Shown: piece after piece, positions 37,100 to 44,797 of the stretch
Numbering within the stretch: the stretch's first letter is position 1
Layout: each line of letters starts with the position of its first letter
Assembly: GCF_013184775.1 (NCBI RefSeq)
Contig: NZ_JAATVV010000018.1
Location: forward strand, 32,745 to 96,744
Origin: Martelella sp. HB161492
GTDB lineage: Bacteria; Pseudomonadota; Alphaproteobacteria; Rhizobiales; Rhizobiaceae
DNA length: 64,000 bases
Direction of reading: 5' to 3'
Notes under the pieces: model-generated
The model's database searches: none
What the model was told of the DNA's origin: nothing
Seen by the model: only the letters and a program-made list of their open reading frames with translations
Program-made: the position numbers and the translations under genes

Positions 37100-37104
37100 A
37101 GGCC
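37078..37104 (+). promoter_or_regulatory. perfect 9-bp hairpin in the leader of the radical SAM-trpS operon
   Basis: GGCCTTCAG (37078-37086) and CTGAAGGCC (37096-37104) are exact inverted repeats with a 9-base loop, 44 bases before the radical SAM start. No U-run follows, so it is not a standard terminator; it may be an operator or an RNA switch element. Confidence 0.55.
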
Positions 37105-37148
37105 AGTACATCCCGATCTTTCCCAATTTCAAAGGAAGGTGAAAACGC

Positions 37149-38528
37149 ATGAGTGGTATTTCTTTCAAGCACCGTGAACCTATCGGCTCCAGCACATTCC
37201 CGATGCCCGGCGACGCTGTCGACCTTCAGGTGATCGAGAGCCGTCTCGCCCGCCCCGCCGACCGCTTCAATGGCGCGACGATCTACCTGCATATTCCCTT
37301 TTGTGACCAGATCTGTTCGTTCTGCGGGTTCAACAAGGCTGTCAGCACCGAAGCGACCAAGGATCGTTATGTCAATGCGCTGATCCGCGAGATCACGCTT
37401 CAGGCGCAATCGCCCTATGTCCAGTCACTCAGCTTCGGCGCGGTCTATCTGGGCGGCGGAACGCCAAATGCCCTTTCAGCCGAGCAACTGGGGCGCATTC
37501 TCGAGGCACTCCACACGCATTTCCGTCCGGCCGGCAGCACCGAGATCACCTGTGAAGGCATCGTTCAGAACTTCACCCGGGAGCGGATCGATGTACTCAA
37601 GGCGCATGGCGTCAACCGCGTCTCGGCCGGTATCCAGACATTCGACCGGGAGATCAGGGCGGCCCATCTGCATATGCGCGATGGCCGCGAGGAGCTTCTC
37701 GAGGGGATTGCCAAACTTCGCAATAATTTCAGCAATTTCAACCTCGATTTCATCTACAACCTGCCAAACCAGACCGACGCGATCTGGGAAGACGACGTGC
37801 ATATGGCACTGACTTCGGGGGCCACCCACCTGACGCTCTACCCGCTGGTTCTGCTGGAAAACACGATCTTCTATGCCGATTATGTCAAGAATGGCAAATA
37901 TGCCTCACCCGAGGAAGACCGTGAAATCGCCATGTATCGCGCCGCGATGCGCCAGGTCGCCGACAGTCCGTTCCGCAACCGCTATTCGGTGCGTGATTTT
38001 GCCCTTCCCGGGCGCGACTGCCGCTATATCCGCATGAATGCCGAATCCAATCATATTCTGGCGCTGGGCGCGGGGGCGCATGGCTATCTGGCTGGCTTTA
38101 CCTACCGCACCACACGCTCGACGCAGCACTATATGAACCATGTCGAACAGCACGGCACGATCCCGTTCGATGCCATGCGCCTGGCCACTGCCGACGAGCA
38201 GATGCGCCGCTATGCGGTCATGGGGCTGCGCATGCGCGATCTTGACCTTGCCCCTTTCGAGGAACGCTTCGGCAGGTCGTTCTTCGACGTGTTCGCCCGC
38301 GAAATTGAAGACCTGTCGGAGGGCGGCTATCTCGTCGTCAATGGCGACCGGCTGAACTTCACCGAAAAAGGCGATGTCTGGGCCAATAATGTGCGCACCT
38401 TTTTCGAGGGCAAGGCGGCCACGAATGTCGGCTACACCGATACGGTGAGCATCGGCCAGGATGGCAAAACGCATTATTCGACGATCAGCCGTCTCAAGGC
38501 TTCCGGTGATGTCGAAGCCAATGTCTGA
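37149..38528 (+). CDS. HemN/HutW-like radical SAM enzyme
   Basis: 459 residues. The radical SAM cluster motif is in YLHIPFCDQICSFCGFNKAV (Cys-X3-Cys-X2-Cys), with HemN-family features GGGTPNALS, EGIVQNFTRERIDVLKAHGV and NRVSAGIQTF. The C-terminal HemN domain (about 370-440) includes GLRMRDLDLAPFEERFG. It is closer in style to HutW/ChuW haem-modifying or class C radical SAM methyltransferases than to the oxygen-independent coproporphyrinogen oxidase. The ribosome site AAGGAAGG is strong. It heads an operon with a flavin oxidoreductase and a Trp-tRNA synthetase, so an indole-containing or tetrapyrrole-type substrate is possible. The reaction is unknown. Confidence 0.85.
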   Translation: MSGISFKHREPIGSSTFPMPGDAVDLQVIESRLARPADRFNGATIYLHIPFCDQICSFCGFNKAVSTEATKDRYVNALIREITLQAQSPYVQSLSFGAVYLGGGTPNALSAEQLGRILEALHTHFRPAGSTEITCEGIVQNFTRERIDVLKAHGVNRVSAGIQTFDREIRAAHLHMRDGREELLEGIAKLRNNFSNFNLDFIYNLPNQTDAIWEDDVHMALTSGATHLTLYPLVLLENTIFYADYVKNGKYASPEEDREIAMYRAAMRQVADSPFRNRYSVRDFALPGRDCRYIRMNAESNHILALGAGAHGYLAGFTYRTTRSTQHYMNHVEQHGTIPFDAMRLATADEQMRRYAVMGLRMRDLDLAPFEERFGRSFFDVFAREIEDLSEGGYLVVNGDRLNFTEKGDVWANNVRTFFEGKAATNVGYTDTVSIGQDGKTHYSTISRLKASGDVEANV

Positions 38529-38551
38529 GACCGCGCTCGGCGCTCAGAATA

Positions 38552-38577
38552 CGCCGTCCGGGCAAACCCGGGCGGCG
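38552..38577 (+). promoter_or_regulatory. intercistronic hairpin between radical SAM and flavoprotein genes
   Basis: CGCCGTCCGGG (38552-38562) pairs with CCCGGGCGGCG (38567-38577) through a 4-base loop, with one G-T pair. No U-run follows. It sits in the 86-base gap and may adjust the ratio of the two proteins. Confidence 0.5.
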
Positions 38578-38614
38578 CGGCGTTCCCGCAACCAAGCACC
38601 GGATTGACACGATC

Positions 38615-39955
38615 ATGACGAGCGAAATTGCAGTTATAGGCGCCGGCATTGCCGGCCTGGCCGCTGCAGCCAACCTGCTGCAGGCAGACCCCGCCTGCCG
38701 TATTGTGATCTTCGAACAGGAGCCCAGCACTGGCGGGCGGCTGAAATCCCACAATATCGGCAGCCATCACGGCATTGTTGAACTTGGTGCGGGCCGTTTT
38801 GACCCGGATGACCACCATCGGCTGGCGGCGCTTGTGAACAGATACCGCCTGGCGACCAAACCCTTCGACTATGCGCTGTCGCCGTTGCAGAACGGCCTGC
38901 ACGACCAGGGCCGGCAGATCCTGACCGGACTATGTCAAGCGCTTGAAACGCTCTATTGCGACATGCCGGCGCAGAAACGCCATGCCGTGACATTCGAAAG
39001 CGCGGCAAAGGCCCTGATCGGTCCACCAAGCTTTGGTCTGCTGGTGGATATGTGCGGCTACGATACCTTTGCCCATCCGGATCTCAGTTTTGAGGACGGT
39101 TTCGGGCTTCTGCGCCATCATCCTGAAACAAATGCGCTCTTTTCAGGCAGCAAACGGCACTGGTCCGCACTGAGAGATGGCTTTTCCGCCCTGATCAGGA
39201 TGCTTGAGGCCGATCTGGCGCAACAGGCGGAGATCAGGACCGGTCACGACCTTGTCGAGATCGCGCCATCCGCACATGGGAAGGGCTACAGCCTGGTCTT
39301 CCAGACCCCCTCGGGCGCACGGGTCCACGAGGTGGGGAAACTGGTTCTCGCTTTGCCGGTGGCCGCCATGCGACAGGTAAAGGGGCTCAACATATCCGTT
39401 TCCATCCGCGAACGGATCGGCTCGGTTCCGCTGATCAAGGCCTATTTTGCCTATCCGCATCGCTGGTGGAAAGACATGCAGGTTGAAGGCCGCTGCTTCA
39501 CGACGGCAAGCATGTATCGCAAGGTCTATTTCCCGGAAGATGCCGACTATCTGATGATCTATTGCGACGGCCAGAGCGCTGAACAGCTGCGCCACAGCTT
39601 TCTCAACAATCCGCATCTGCATCGCGATTTCGTCTCCGTCATGCGCGACGCCCTGCCCTTTGCCACCAGGGCCGAAAGCGTGCCGGCGCCGGTCGATCAT
39701 GGCCATGCCTTCTGGCCGCACGGCATTTCCTTCTGGCGCAGCGGCCTCAATCTCATTCCTTCGGGATGCTGGCGGATCGGCGACAATGCCGTGATCTGCT
39801 CCGATCTGTTCACCAGACGTCCCGGCTGGATCGAGGGCGCCCTAGAGAGCGCCGAATATGTAGCCGACGCGCTTCTTTCCCGAAACGAAACCACACCGCC
39901 CATCATCGCGCATAACGACAGTTCCCAACAGATGACAAGGACATGGCCCTCATGA
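38615..39955 (+). CDS. FAD-dependent amine-oxidase-like oxidoreductase
   Basis: 446 residues. The dinucleotide-binding motif GAGIAGLAAAANLLQ opens the protein, followed by the EQEPSTGGRLKSH segment and VELGAGRFDPDD, a layout shared by flavin amine oxidases and protoporphyrinogen/phytoene-type dehydrogenases. A matching C-terminal FAD segment is WRIGDNAVICSDLF. The substrate is unknown. The ribosome site is weak, and the stop overlaps the trpS start by ATGA, so flavoprotein and synthetase are translationally coupled. Confidence 0.82.
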   Translation: MTSEIAVIGAGIAGLAAAANLLQADPACRIVIFEQEPSTGGRLKSHNIGSHHGIVELGAGRFDPDDHHRLAALVNRYRLATKPFDYALSPLQNGLHDQGRQILTGLCQALETLYCDMPAQKRHAVTFESAAKALIGPPSFGLLVDMCGYDTFAHPDLSFEDGFGLLRHHPETNALFSGSKRHWSALRDGFSALIRMLEADLAQQAEIRTGHDLVEIAPSAHGKGYSLVFQTPSGARVHEVGKLVLALPVAAMRQVKGLNISVSIRERIGSVPLIKAYFAYPHRWWKDMQVEGRCFTTASMYRKVYFPEDADYLMIYCDGQSAEQLRHSFLNNPHLHRDFVSVMRDALPFATRAESVPAPVDHGHAFWPHGISFWRSGLNLIPSGCWRIGDNAVICSDLFTRRPGWIEGALESAEYVADALLSRNETTPPIIAHNDSSQQMTRTWPS

Positions 39956-40998
39956 ACAGGCCCGAACCAGCCGCATTTCACACCGTCGCAGAGAGTGAAC
40001 AGAAGCCGGTCGTGCTGACCGGCGATCGGACGACGGGGCCGCTCCATCTCGGTCACTATCTCGGCTCGCTTAAGAACCGCCTCATGCTTCAGGAAAGCCA
40101 TGATCAATTCGTCATGCTCGCCGACGCCCAGGCGCTGACCGACAACATGAACGATCCCGCCAGAGTGCGCGAGAATGTCCTCGCCGTCGCCATGGACTAT
40201 CTGGCGATCGGCCTTGATCCGGAAAAGACCACGATCTGCCTGCAATCGGCCCTGCCCGCCCTTTCGGAATTATCGATGCTCTATCTCAACCTGGTGACCG
40301 TAGCCCGGCTTGAGCGGAACCCCACCATCAAGGAGGAGATCAGGCTGCGCGGCTTCGAACGGGATATTCCCGCCGGCTTTCTGTGCTATCCGGCCGCCCA
40401 GGCAGCCGATATCACCGCCTTTCGCGCAACGGTGGTTCCGGTTGGCGAAGATCAGCTGCCAATGATCGAGCAGACCAATGAGATCGTTCGCCGCATCAAC
40501 CGTCAGACGGGCGTCACGCTTCTTCCGGAAGCAGCGCCGATGCTGTCGCGCATCCGCCGTCTGCCCGGTATTGACGGCCGGGCCAAGATGTCCAAATCGC
40601 TCGGTAACGCCATCGCGCTGTCGGCCAGCCCGCAAGACATCAGCCATGCCGTGAAAATGATGTTCACCGACCCCGATCATCTGCGCGTCAGCGATCCCGG
40701 CAAGGTCGAAGGCAATGTCGTCTTCACCTATCTCGATGCCTTCGACCCCGATCAGGAGGCGGTTGCCGCGCTCAAGAGCCATTATCGCCGCGGCGGGCTT
40801 GGCGACGGTACGGTCAAGGCACGGCTGGAGGCGCTGCTGCAGGCCGAGCTCGCACCGATCCGCGAACGCCGTGCGGCCTTCGAAACGGATCCGGAAAAGG
40901 TGCGCGCCATCGTCGCGGCCGGAACACGCCGGGCACAGAAGATCACCCAGGAAACCCTGGACATGGTCAAGTCCGCCCTCGGACTGTTCTGCCTCTAG
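39952..40998 (+). CDS. trpS: tryptophanyl-tRNA synthetase, probable second copy
   Basis: 348 residues from the ATG at 39952 that overlaps the flavoprotein stop; an ATG nine bases upstream is the alternative. The class I HIGH motif is HLGHY within TGDRTTGPLHLGHYLGSL, and KMSKS is intact in DGRAKMSKSLGNA. The tryptophan-recognising Asp in QAADITAF and Gln in PVGEDQLPM are kept. It should therefore charge tRNA-Trp. Because it is on a repABC replicon inside a modifying-enzyme operon, it is probably an accessory copy giving resistance to a Trp analogue, or supplying Trp-tRNA to a biosynthetic pathway. The chromosomal copy is not in view. Confidence 0.93.
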   Translation: MNRPEPAAFHTVAESEQKPVVLTGDRTTGPLHLGHYLGSLKNRLMLQESHDQFVMLADAQALTDNMNDPARVRENVLAVAMDYLAIGLDPEKTTICLQSALPALSELSMLYLNLVTVARLERNPTIKEEIRLRGFERDIPAGFLCYPAAQAADITAFRATVVPVGEDQLPMIEQTNEIVRRINRQTGVTLLPEAAPMLSRIRRLPGIDGRAKMSKSLGNAIALSASPQDISHAVKMMFTDPDHLRVSDPGKVEGNVVFTYLDAFDPDQEAVAALKSHYRRGGLGDGTVKARLEALLQAELAPIRERRAAFETDPEKVRAIVAAGTRRAQKITQETLDMVKSALGLFCL

Positions 40999-41062
40999 CG
41001 CGCCGTGCGTCCTTCTGGAGGCACCAGGACGCTCCATCTTATTGAATCTACGCATCGGCATG
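40997..41062. repeat. rhizobial interspersed palindromic repeat, copy 2 (inverted)
   Basis: The reverse complement of this segment matches copy 1 at 20842-20905: both have ATGCGTAGATTCAA, then GAGCGTCCTG and AAGGACGCACGGCGC. Copy 2 lacks the first hairpin of copy 1 and has several substitutions. It begins at the trpS stop and could terminate that operon. Confidence 0.75.
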
Positions 41063-41258
41063 TCCAGCCATGCCGCCGGGGTTCTTGCCGATCCTCGCCC
41101 CTGTGCTACAACAATTCCGTTTCGTTGGCAGCCGCGCCGGTTCCGCCGGAATGCGGCAAGAGCGCTGTCCGCTTTCTCGATAACAGCGCTCTTGCCGGCC
41201 GCAGAAGGGGATTTCCGTTGCCTGCCGGCAAACGGAGGGATGGGAGGAAACAGAAGAA
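41063..41258. other. intergenic region before the aldolase gene
   Basis: About 195 bases. A short hairpin CGGCAT...ATGCCG (about 41053-41082) overlaps the end of the repeat. The ribosome site GGGAGG for the aldolase gene is at 41239-41244. No gene is seen. Confidence 0.4.
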
Positions 41259-42059
41259 ATGCCCGCACCGCAGAACATGTTCAAACAGGCATTGCAGCAA
41301 AACAGGCCGCAAATCGGTCTCTGGGCTGCGCTCGCCAGCGCCTATACGACCGAGATCCTCGGTGGTTCCGGCTTCGACTGGCTGCTGATCGACGGCGAGC
41401 ACGCGCCCAATGACCTGCCACTGCTCTCGGCGCAGATACAGGCCCTCGCCGCCTCCCCTACACACCCGGTCGTGCGCGTGCCGATCGGAGAGGCATGGCT
41501 GATCAAGCAGGTGCTCGACATCGGCGCCCAGACCATATTGGTGCCGATGGTCGAAACAGCAGACCATGCCGTCGCGATGGCGCGCGCCATGCGCTATCCG
41601 CCCGCGGGCATGCGCGGCGTCGGCGCAGCGCTCGCCCGCGCCTCCGCCTTCGACCGCATCCCGGACTATCTTGCGACCGCCAATGACGAGGTCTGCCTGC
41701 TGCTGCAGGTCGAAAGCCGCGCCGGTCTTGAAGCCATCGATGCCATTGCCGCGACACCAGGCGTTGACGGCGTCTTCATCGGCCCATCCGATCTTGCTGC
41801 CGATATGGGCTATCTTGGCCAGCCCGAAGCGCCCGAGGTGCTGAAAGCCATCGAACATGGCATCGGCCGTATCCTCGCCAATGGCAAGGCCGCCGGCATT
41901 CTCACCGGAAACCGCGCACTGGCAAAACACTATCGCGATATGGGCTGCACGTTTGTCGCCGTGGGCACGGATGTCGGCCTTCTGGCAAATGCCAGCGCCA
42001 CACTGGCCGCGGATTTCAAGACTGGCGCGGCAAGCCCTTCCAGCAACAGCTACGGCTGA
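41259..42059 (+). CDS. HpcH/HpaI family aldolase
   Basis: 266 residues, the size of 4-hydroxy-2-oxoheptanedioate or 2-keto-3-deoxy-rhamnonate aldolases. Motifs are GLWAALASAYTTEIL, the active-site LLIDGEHAPND, VRVP, ILVPMVETADHA and VFIGPSDLAADMG with metal ligands Glu and Asp. It splits 2-keto acids to pyruvate plus an aldehyde. Because RhmA-type enzymes act in rhamnose breakdown, it could finish pectin-derived sugars from the GH28/GH105 locus, but it stands alone between the trpS operon and repABC. Confidence 0.88.
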   Translation: MPAPQNMFKQALQQNRPQIGLWAALASAYTTEILGGSGFDWLLIDGEHAPNDLPLLSAQIQALAASPTHPVVRVPIGEAWLIKQVLDIGAQTILVPMVETADHAVAMARAMRYPPAGMRGVGAALARASAFDRIPDYLATANDEVCLLLQVESRAGLEAIDAIAATPGVDGVFIGPSDLAADMGYLGQPEAPEVLKAIEHGIGRILANGKAAGILTGNRALAKHYRDMGCTFVAVGTDVGLLANASATLAADFKTGAASPSSNSYG

Positions 42060-42369
42060 GGCCTGGCATCTGGATGGCAACCGCAGGCGCAACCCTATGC
42101 CTGCCGATGGCGCTGCGCGACGGCATCGCCTCGCATAGAAATCCGGCTTTCCCCCGCCCCTGCCCTGCGGCGAACCGGTCCCGACCGGGGCCGCGACAGC
42201 GTGACCGAGAACCGCCTTGCGGCGCAAACGGCAACATGCAAAGGCTTTGCGGCAGGCGGCGTTAGGATTCTGTTAACCAAAAAGGACTGGACCCGACTCG
42301 CATTTCATGTCTTTTTTGACGGCGTGAAAGCAATTTATGGCCCTTAGGCCGTCAGAGCAGGAGCCAGCC
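42060..42369. promoter_or_regulatory. region upstream of repABC
   Basis: 310 bases holding an inverted repeat GCAGGC-N10-GCCTGC (about 42083-42104) soon after the aldolase stop, a GC-rich stretch, then an AT-rich part around 42265-42340 with a TTGAC at 42316. The repABC promoter probably lies in this AT-rich part. AGGAG six bases before 42370 is the repA ribosome site. Confidence 0.5.
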
Positions 42370-43581
42370 GTGAGTGACGGGTACGACCCACATGCCGCCA
42401 CTTTGCCCGCGGACAAGATAGTCCGCCATGCCGAGCAGTTGTCCTATGAGCTGCAGGCGCGGCGCGAACAGATGTATCCTCCGGATGCTCAGAAGAGCCT
42501 CCGGCCTTTTCTGACTCATGAAGTTTCGACGCTGACCACCATACCCGAATCGACGTTGCGGACAATGTCGATCGAGGGCAAGGGTCCTATTCCAGACCGG
42601 CTCGAAAACAATCATCGTGTCTACACGCTGCAGCAGATCAACGAGTTGCGCACCCTCTTCGCCCAGCAGCGACCGGCAGATGCCTTGCGCTATCTGCCAC
42701 GCCGACGACCCGGCGACCCGGTGCAGATTCTCGCCATCGCCAATTTCAAGGGCGGCAGCGCCAAGACCACCACCACGGCCCATCTCGCGCATTATCTTGC
42801 CCTGCAGGGCTTTCGCGTGCTGGCGATCGATCTAGATCCGCAAGCTTCGCTCTCGGCCATGTTTGGCGCCCAGCCGGAGATGGATGTGGGCGAGAACGAG
42901 ACCATTTTCGGTGCGCTGCGCTATGACGAGGATCGCCGGCCGATCGGCGAGATCATCCGCCACACCTATTTTGCCGGTATCGATCTCATTCCCGGCAATA
43001 TCGAGCTGATGGAATATGAGCACGAGACTCCCCGCGCACTCGCGGCGGGTGTCGGCAGTGACAAGGGCATGTTCTTTGAACATCTCCGCCTCGCCATTGG
43101 CGAAGTCGAGGACGACTATGACGTCGTTCTGCTGGACACGCCCCCTTCCCTCGGCTTCCTCACGCTGGGCGCGATCTATGCCGCGACCGGGCTGGTGATC
43201 ACCGTGCATCCCGCGATGCTCGATGTCATGTCGATGAGCCAGTTTCTGCTGATGATGGGCGACCTGATTTCCGTCATTCGAGATGCCGGCGCCGACATGC
43301 AGCAGGATTTTCTCAAATATCTGATTACCCGCCACGACCCGAATGACCAGACTCAGGTTCAGGTGGTTGCCATGTTGCGCAATCTGTTCGGCGCCGATGT
43401 GCTGCTGCCAACCGCCGTGGACAGTCGGGCGATCGAAACCGCCGGCCTTGCCAAGCGGACACTTTATGAAATCGAATCCGGTCAGATCGGCGCGGCAACG
43501 GTCAAGCGTGCGCGCGAGGCCATTGATGCCGTGAATGCCCAGATCGTTCAGCTGCTCAATCAGAACTGGGGTCGTGAATGA
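42370..43581 (+). CDS. repA: plasmid partitioning ATPase and repABC repressor RepA
   Basis: 403 residues from the GTG at 42370, chosen because AGGAG lies six bases upstream; the ATG at 42337 has no ribosome site. An N-terminal DNA-binding region (about 20-110) is followed by a ParA domain with deviant Walker A FKGGSAKTTT, Walker B VVLLDTPPSLGFL and the AIDLDPQASLS motif. RepA with RepB moves plasmid copies apart and represses its own operon. The stop overlaps repB by ATGA. Confidence 0.95.
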   Translation: MSDGYDPHAATLPADKIVRHAEQLSYELQARREQMYPPDAQKSLRPFLTHEVSTLTTIPESTLRTMSIEGKGPIPDRLENNHRVYTLQQINELRTLFAQQRPADALRYLPRRRPGDPVQILAIANFKGGSAKTTTTAHLAHYLALQGFRVLAIDLDPQASLSAMFGAQPEMDVGENETIFGALRYDEDRRPIGEIIRHTYFAGIDLIPGNIELMEYEHETPRALAAGVGSDKGMFFEHLRLAIGEVEDDYDVVLLDTPPSLGFLTLGAIYAATGLVITVHPAMLDVMSMSQFLLMMGDLISVIRDAGADMQQDFLKYLITRHDPNDQTQVQVVAMLRNLFGADVLLPTAVDSRAIETAGLAKRTLYEIESGQIGAATVKRAREAIDAVNAQIVQLLNQNWGRE

Positions 43582-44591
43582 CCAAGAAGCCCAGAAAGTC
43601 TATTCTGGCGAATTTCGCCTCCTATGCACCCGCTGCCCCGCCCTCCCCGGATGGCGAAGCCGAGGCGAAGAGCAATGCTGAACGGCCGAAGGCCCGTGTG
43701 GGTGCCGGGATTGTTGAAGCGACCCATCGTTCGCTGACGGAATTGCGAGAGGAGCGCGACAGGCTTCGCGCCCTTGTCGAACAGGGCGGTGGCGCCGAAA
43801 TCGATCCTGAACTGATCGACCCCTCGCCCTTTCCTGACCGGTTGCCGGACGATGACGCGGCAAGCTTTGCCGCCTTTCGCCAGCAGATCGAGACAGAAGG
43901 CCAGGTTGTCCCGATCCAGCTCCGCCGCAAGGCAGGTGCCGAGGGACGCTACGAAATCGTCTATGGTCACAGGCGCTGGCGGGCTGCGCTGGAGCTTGGC
44001 CGCAAGGTCAAGGCGCAGATTGTCGATTTCGACGACCGCGAGCTGCTGCTGGCACAGGGGATCGAAAATTCGGCCCGTCAGGATCTGACCTGGATCGAAA
44101 AGGCATTGTTTGCCGATATCATGGAGCGGGCCGACATCAAGGCGCGGGATATCCGTTCGGCGCTGTCCGTCGATGACGGCGAGCTTGCCCGTTACCGGGC
44201 GGTCTTGAAATCCGTGCCGGTTGCCACCGTTCAGAAGATTGGCCGAGCCCCAAAAGCGGGCAGGGGACGGTGGGTCGAGCTGGGACGTCTCTGCGCCGAG
44301 GATCAGGATGCACTCATGCGGCTTGGGGCGGCGCTGGCGAAAACAGAAAATACCGCTTCCGACCAGCGATTTGCCGTGGCACTGGGCGCGGCCCAGTCCA
44401 AAAAGGACGGCAGGCGCAAGCCCAGGAAGATATCACTCTCAACCACGACCGGGCAGGAGATTGGCAAAGTCGCCTTCGGCAAGAGCGACGTCAAGATCTC
44501 ACTGGCTGAGGCTGAGGCTGAGGCCTTCAAGACCTTCCTTGAAGGCGAACTACCCGAACTCGTCAAGCGGTATCTCGCCGGACGGGACTGA
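43578..44591 (+). CDS. repB: ParB-type partitioning protein RepB
   Basis: 337 residues. The N-terminus MTKKPRKSILANFASYAP is typical. The ParB nuclease-like box appears as RYEIVYGHRRWRAALELG, followed by NSARQDLTWIEKALFADIM and a helix-turn-helix (about 185-215). It binds parS palindromes, two of which flank repC. It is coupled to repA by an ATGA overlap. Confidence 0.95.
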   Translation: MTKKPRKSILANFASYAPAAPPSPDGEAEAKSNAERPKARVGAGIVEATHRSLTELREERDRLRALVEQGGGAEIDPELIDPSPFPDRLPDDDAASFAAFRQQIETEGQVVPIQLRRKAGAEGRYEIVYGHRRWRAALELGRKVKAQIVDFDDRELLLAQGIENSARQDLTWIEKALFADIMERADIKARDIRSALSVDDGELARYRAVLKSVPVATVQKIGRAPKAGRGRWVELGRLCAEDQDALMRLGAALAKTENTASDQRFAVALGAAQSKKDGRRKPRKISLSTTTGQEIGKVAFGKSDVKISLAEAEAEAFKTFLEGELPELVKRYLAGRD

Positions 44592-44594
44592 GCG

Positions 44595-44616
44595 AACCTT
44601 GGCAGCTGCCAAGGTT
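44595..44616. promoter_or_regulatory. parS-like partition site 1
   Basis: A perfect 22-bp palindrome with the core CTTGGCAGCTGCCAAG, four bases after the repB stop. The same 16-bp core is repeated at 46111 beyond repC. repABC parS sites are palindromes with a central GC in this position, so RepB is the expected binder. Confidence 0.8.
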
Positions 44617-44647
44617 GAAACGAAACACGAAGAAAGGAAAGCTGCGC

Positions 44648-44702
44648 AAAAGAAAAGGCCCCCAAGCGACATGCGCCCGGAAGCCTAGGTATCAGTTAGC
44701 AC
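44648..44702 (-). ncRNA. counter-transcribed RNA of the repB-repC intergenic region
   Basis: On the minus strand a TTGACT -35 element (44735-44730) is followed by a short transcribed region ending in a 7-bp hairpin (44657-44663 with 44679-44685, two G-U pairs) and a TTTTCTTTT run. The size (about 55 nt), position and orientation match the inc-alpha antisense RNAs of repABC plasmids, which block repC translation. The exact 5' end is estimated; no good -10 was fixed. Confidence 0.6.
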
Positions 44703-44797
44703 CTTATGCCTCGCATTTCCGGCTCCATCAGTCAAGTGGCCGAGACGATTTCTTTCGTTTCGGGACGGTTTCTTTTGCCTTTTTGAAAGGTGAAATC

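Larger units (their letters stand above)
36658..37148. other. intergenic region, mostly AT-rich, before the radical SAM operon
   Basis: About 490 bases without a convincing large gene. The first 120 bases are GC-rich; 36830-37020 are strongly AT-rich and probably hold promoters for the operon starting at 37149. Near the end lie a mini-ORF (37043-37099) and a perfect inverted repeat (37078-37104), listed separately. Confidence 0.45.
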
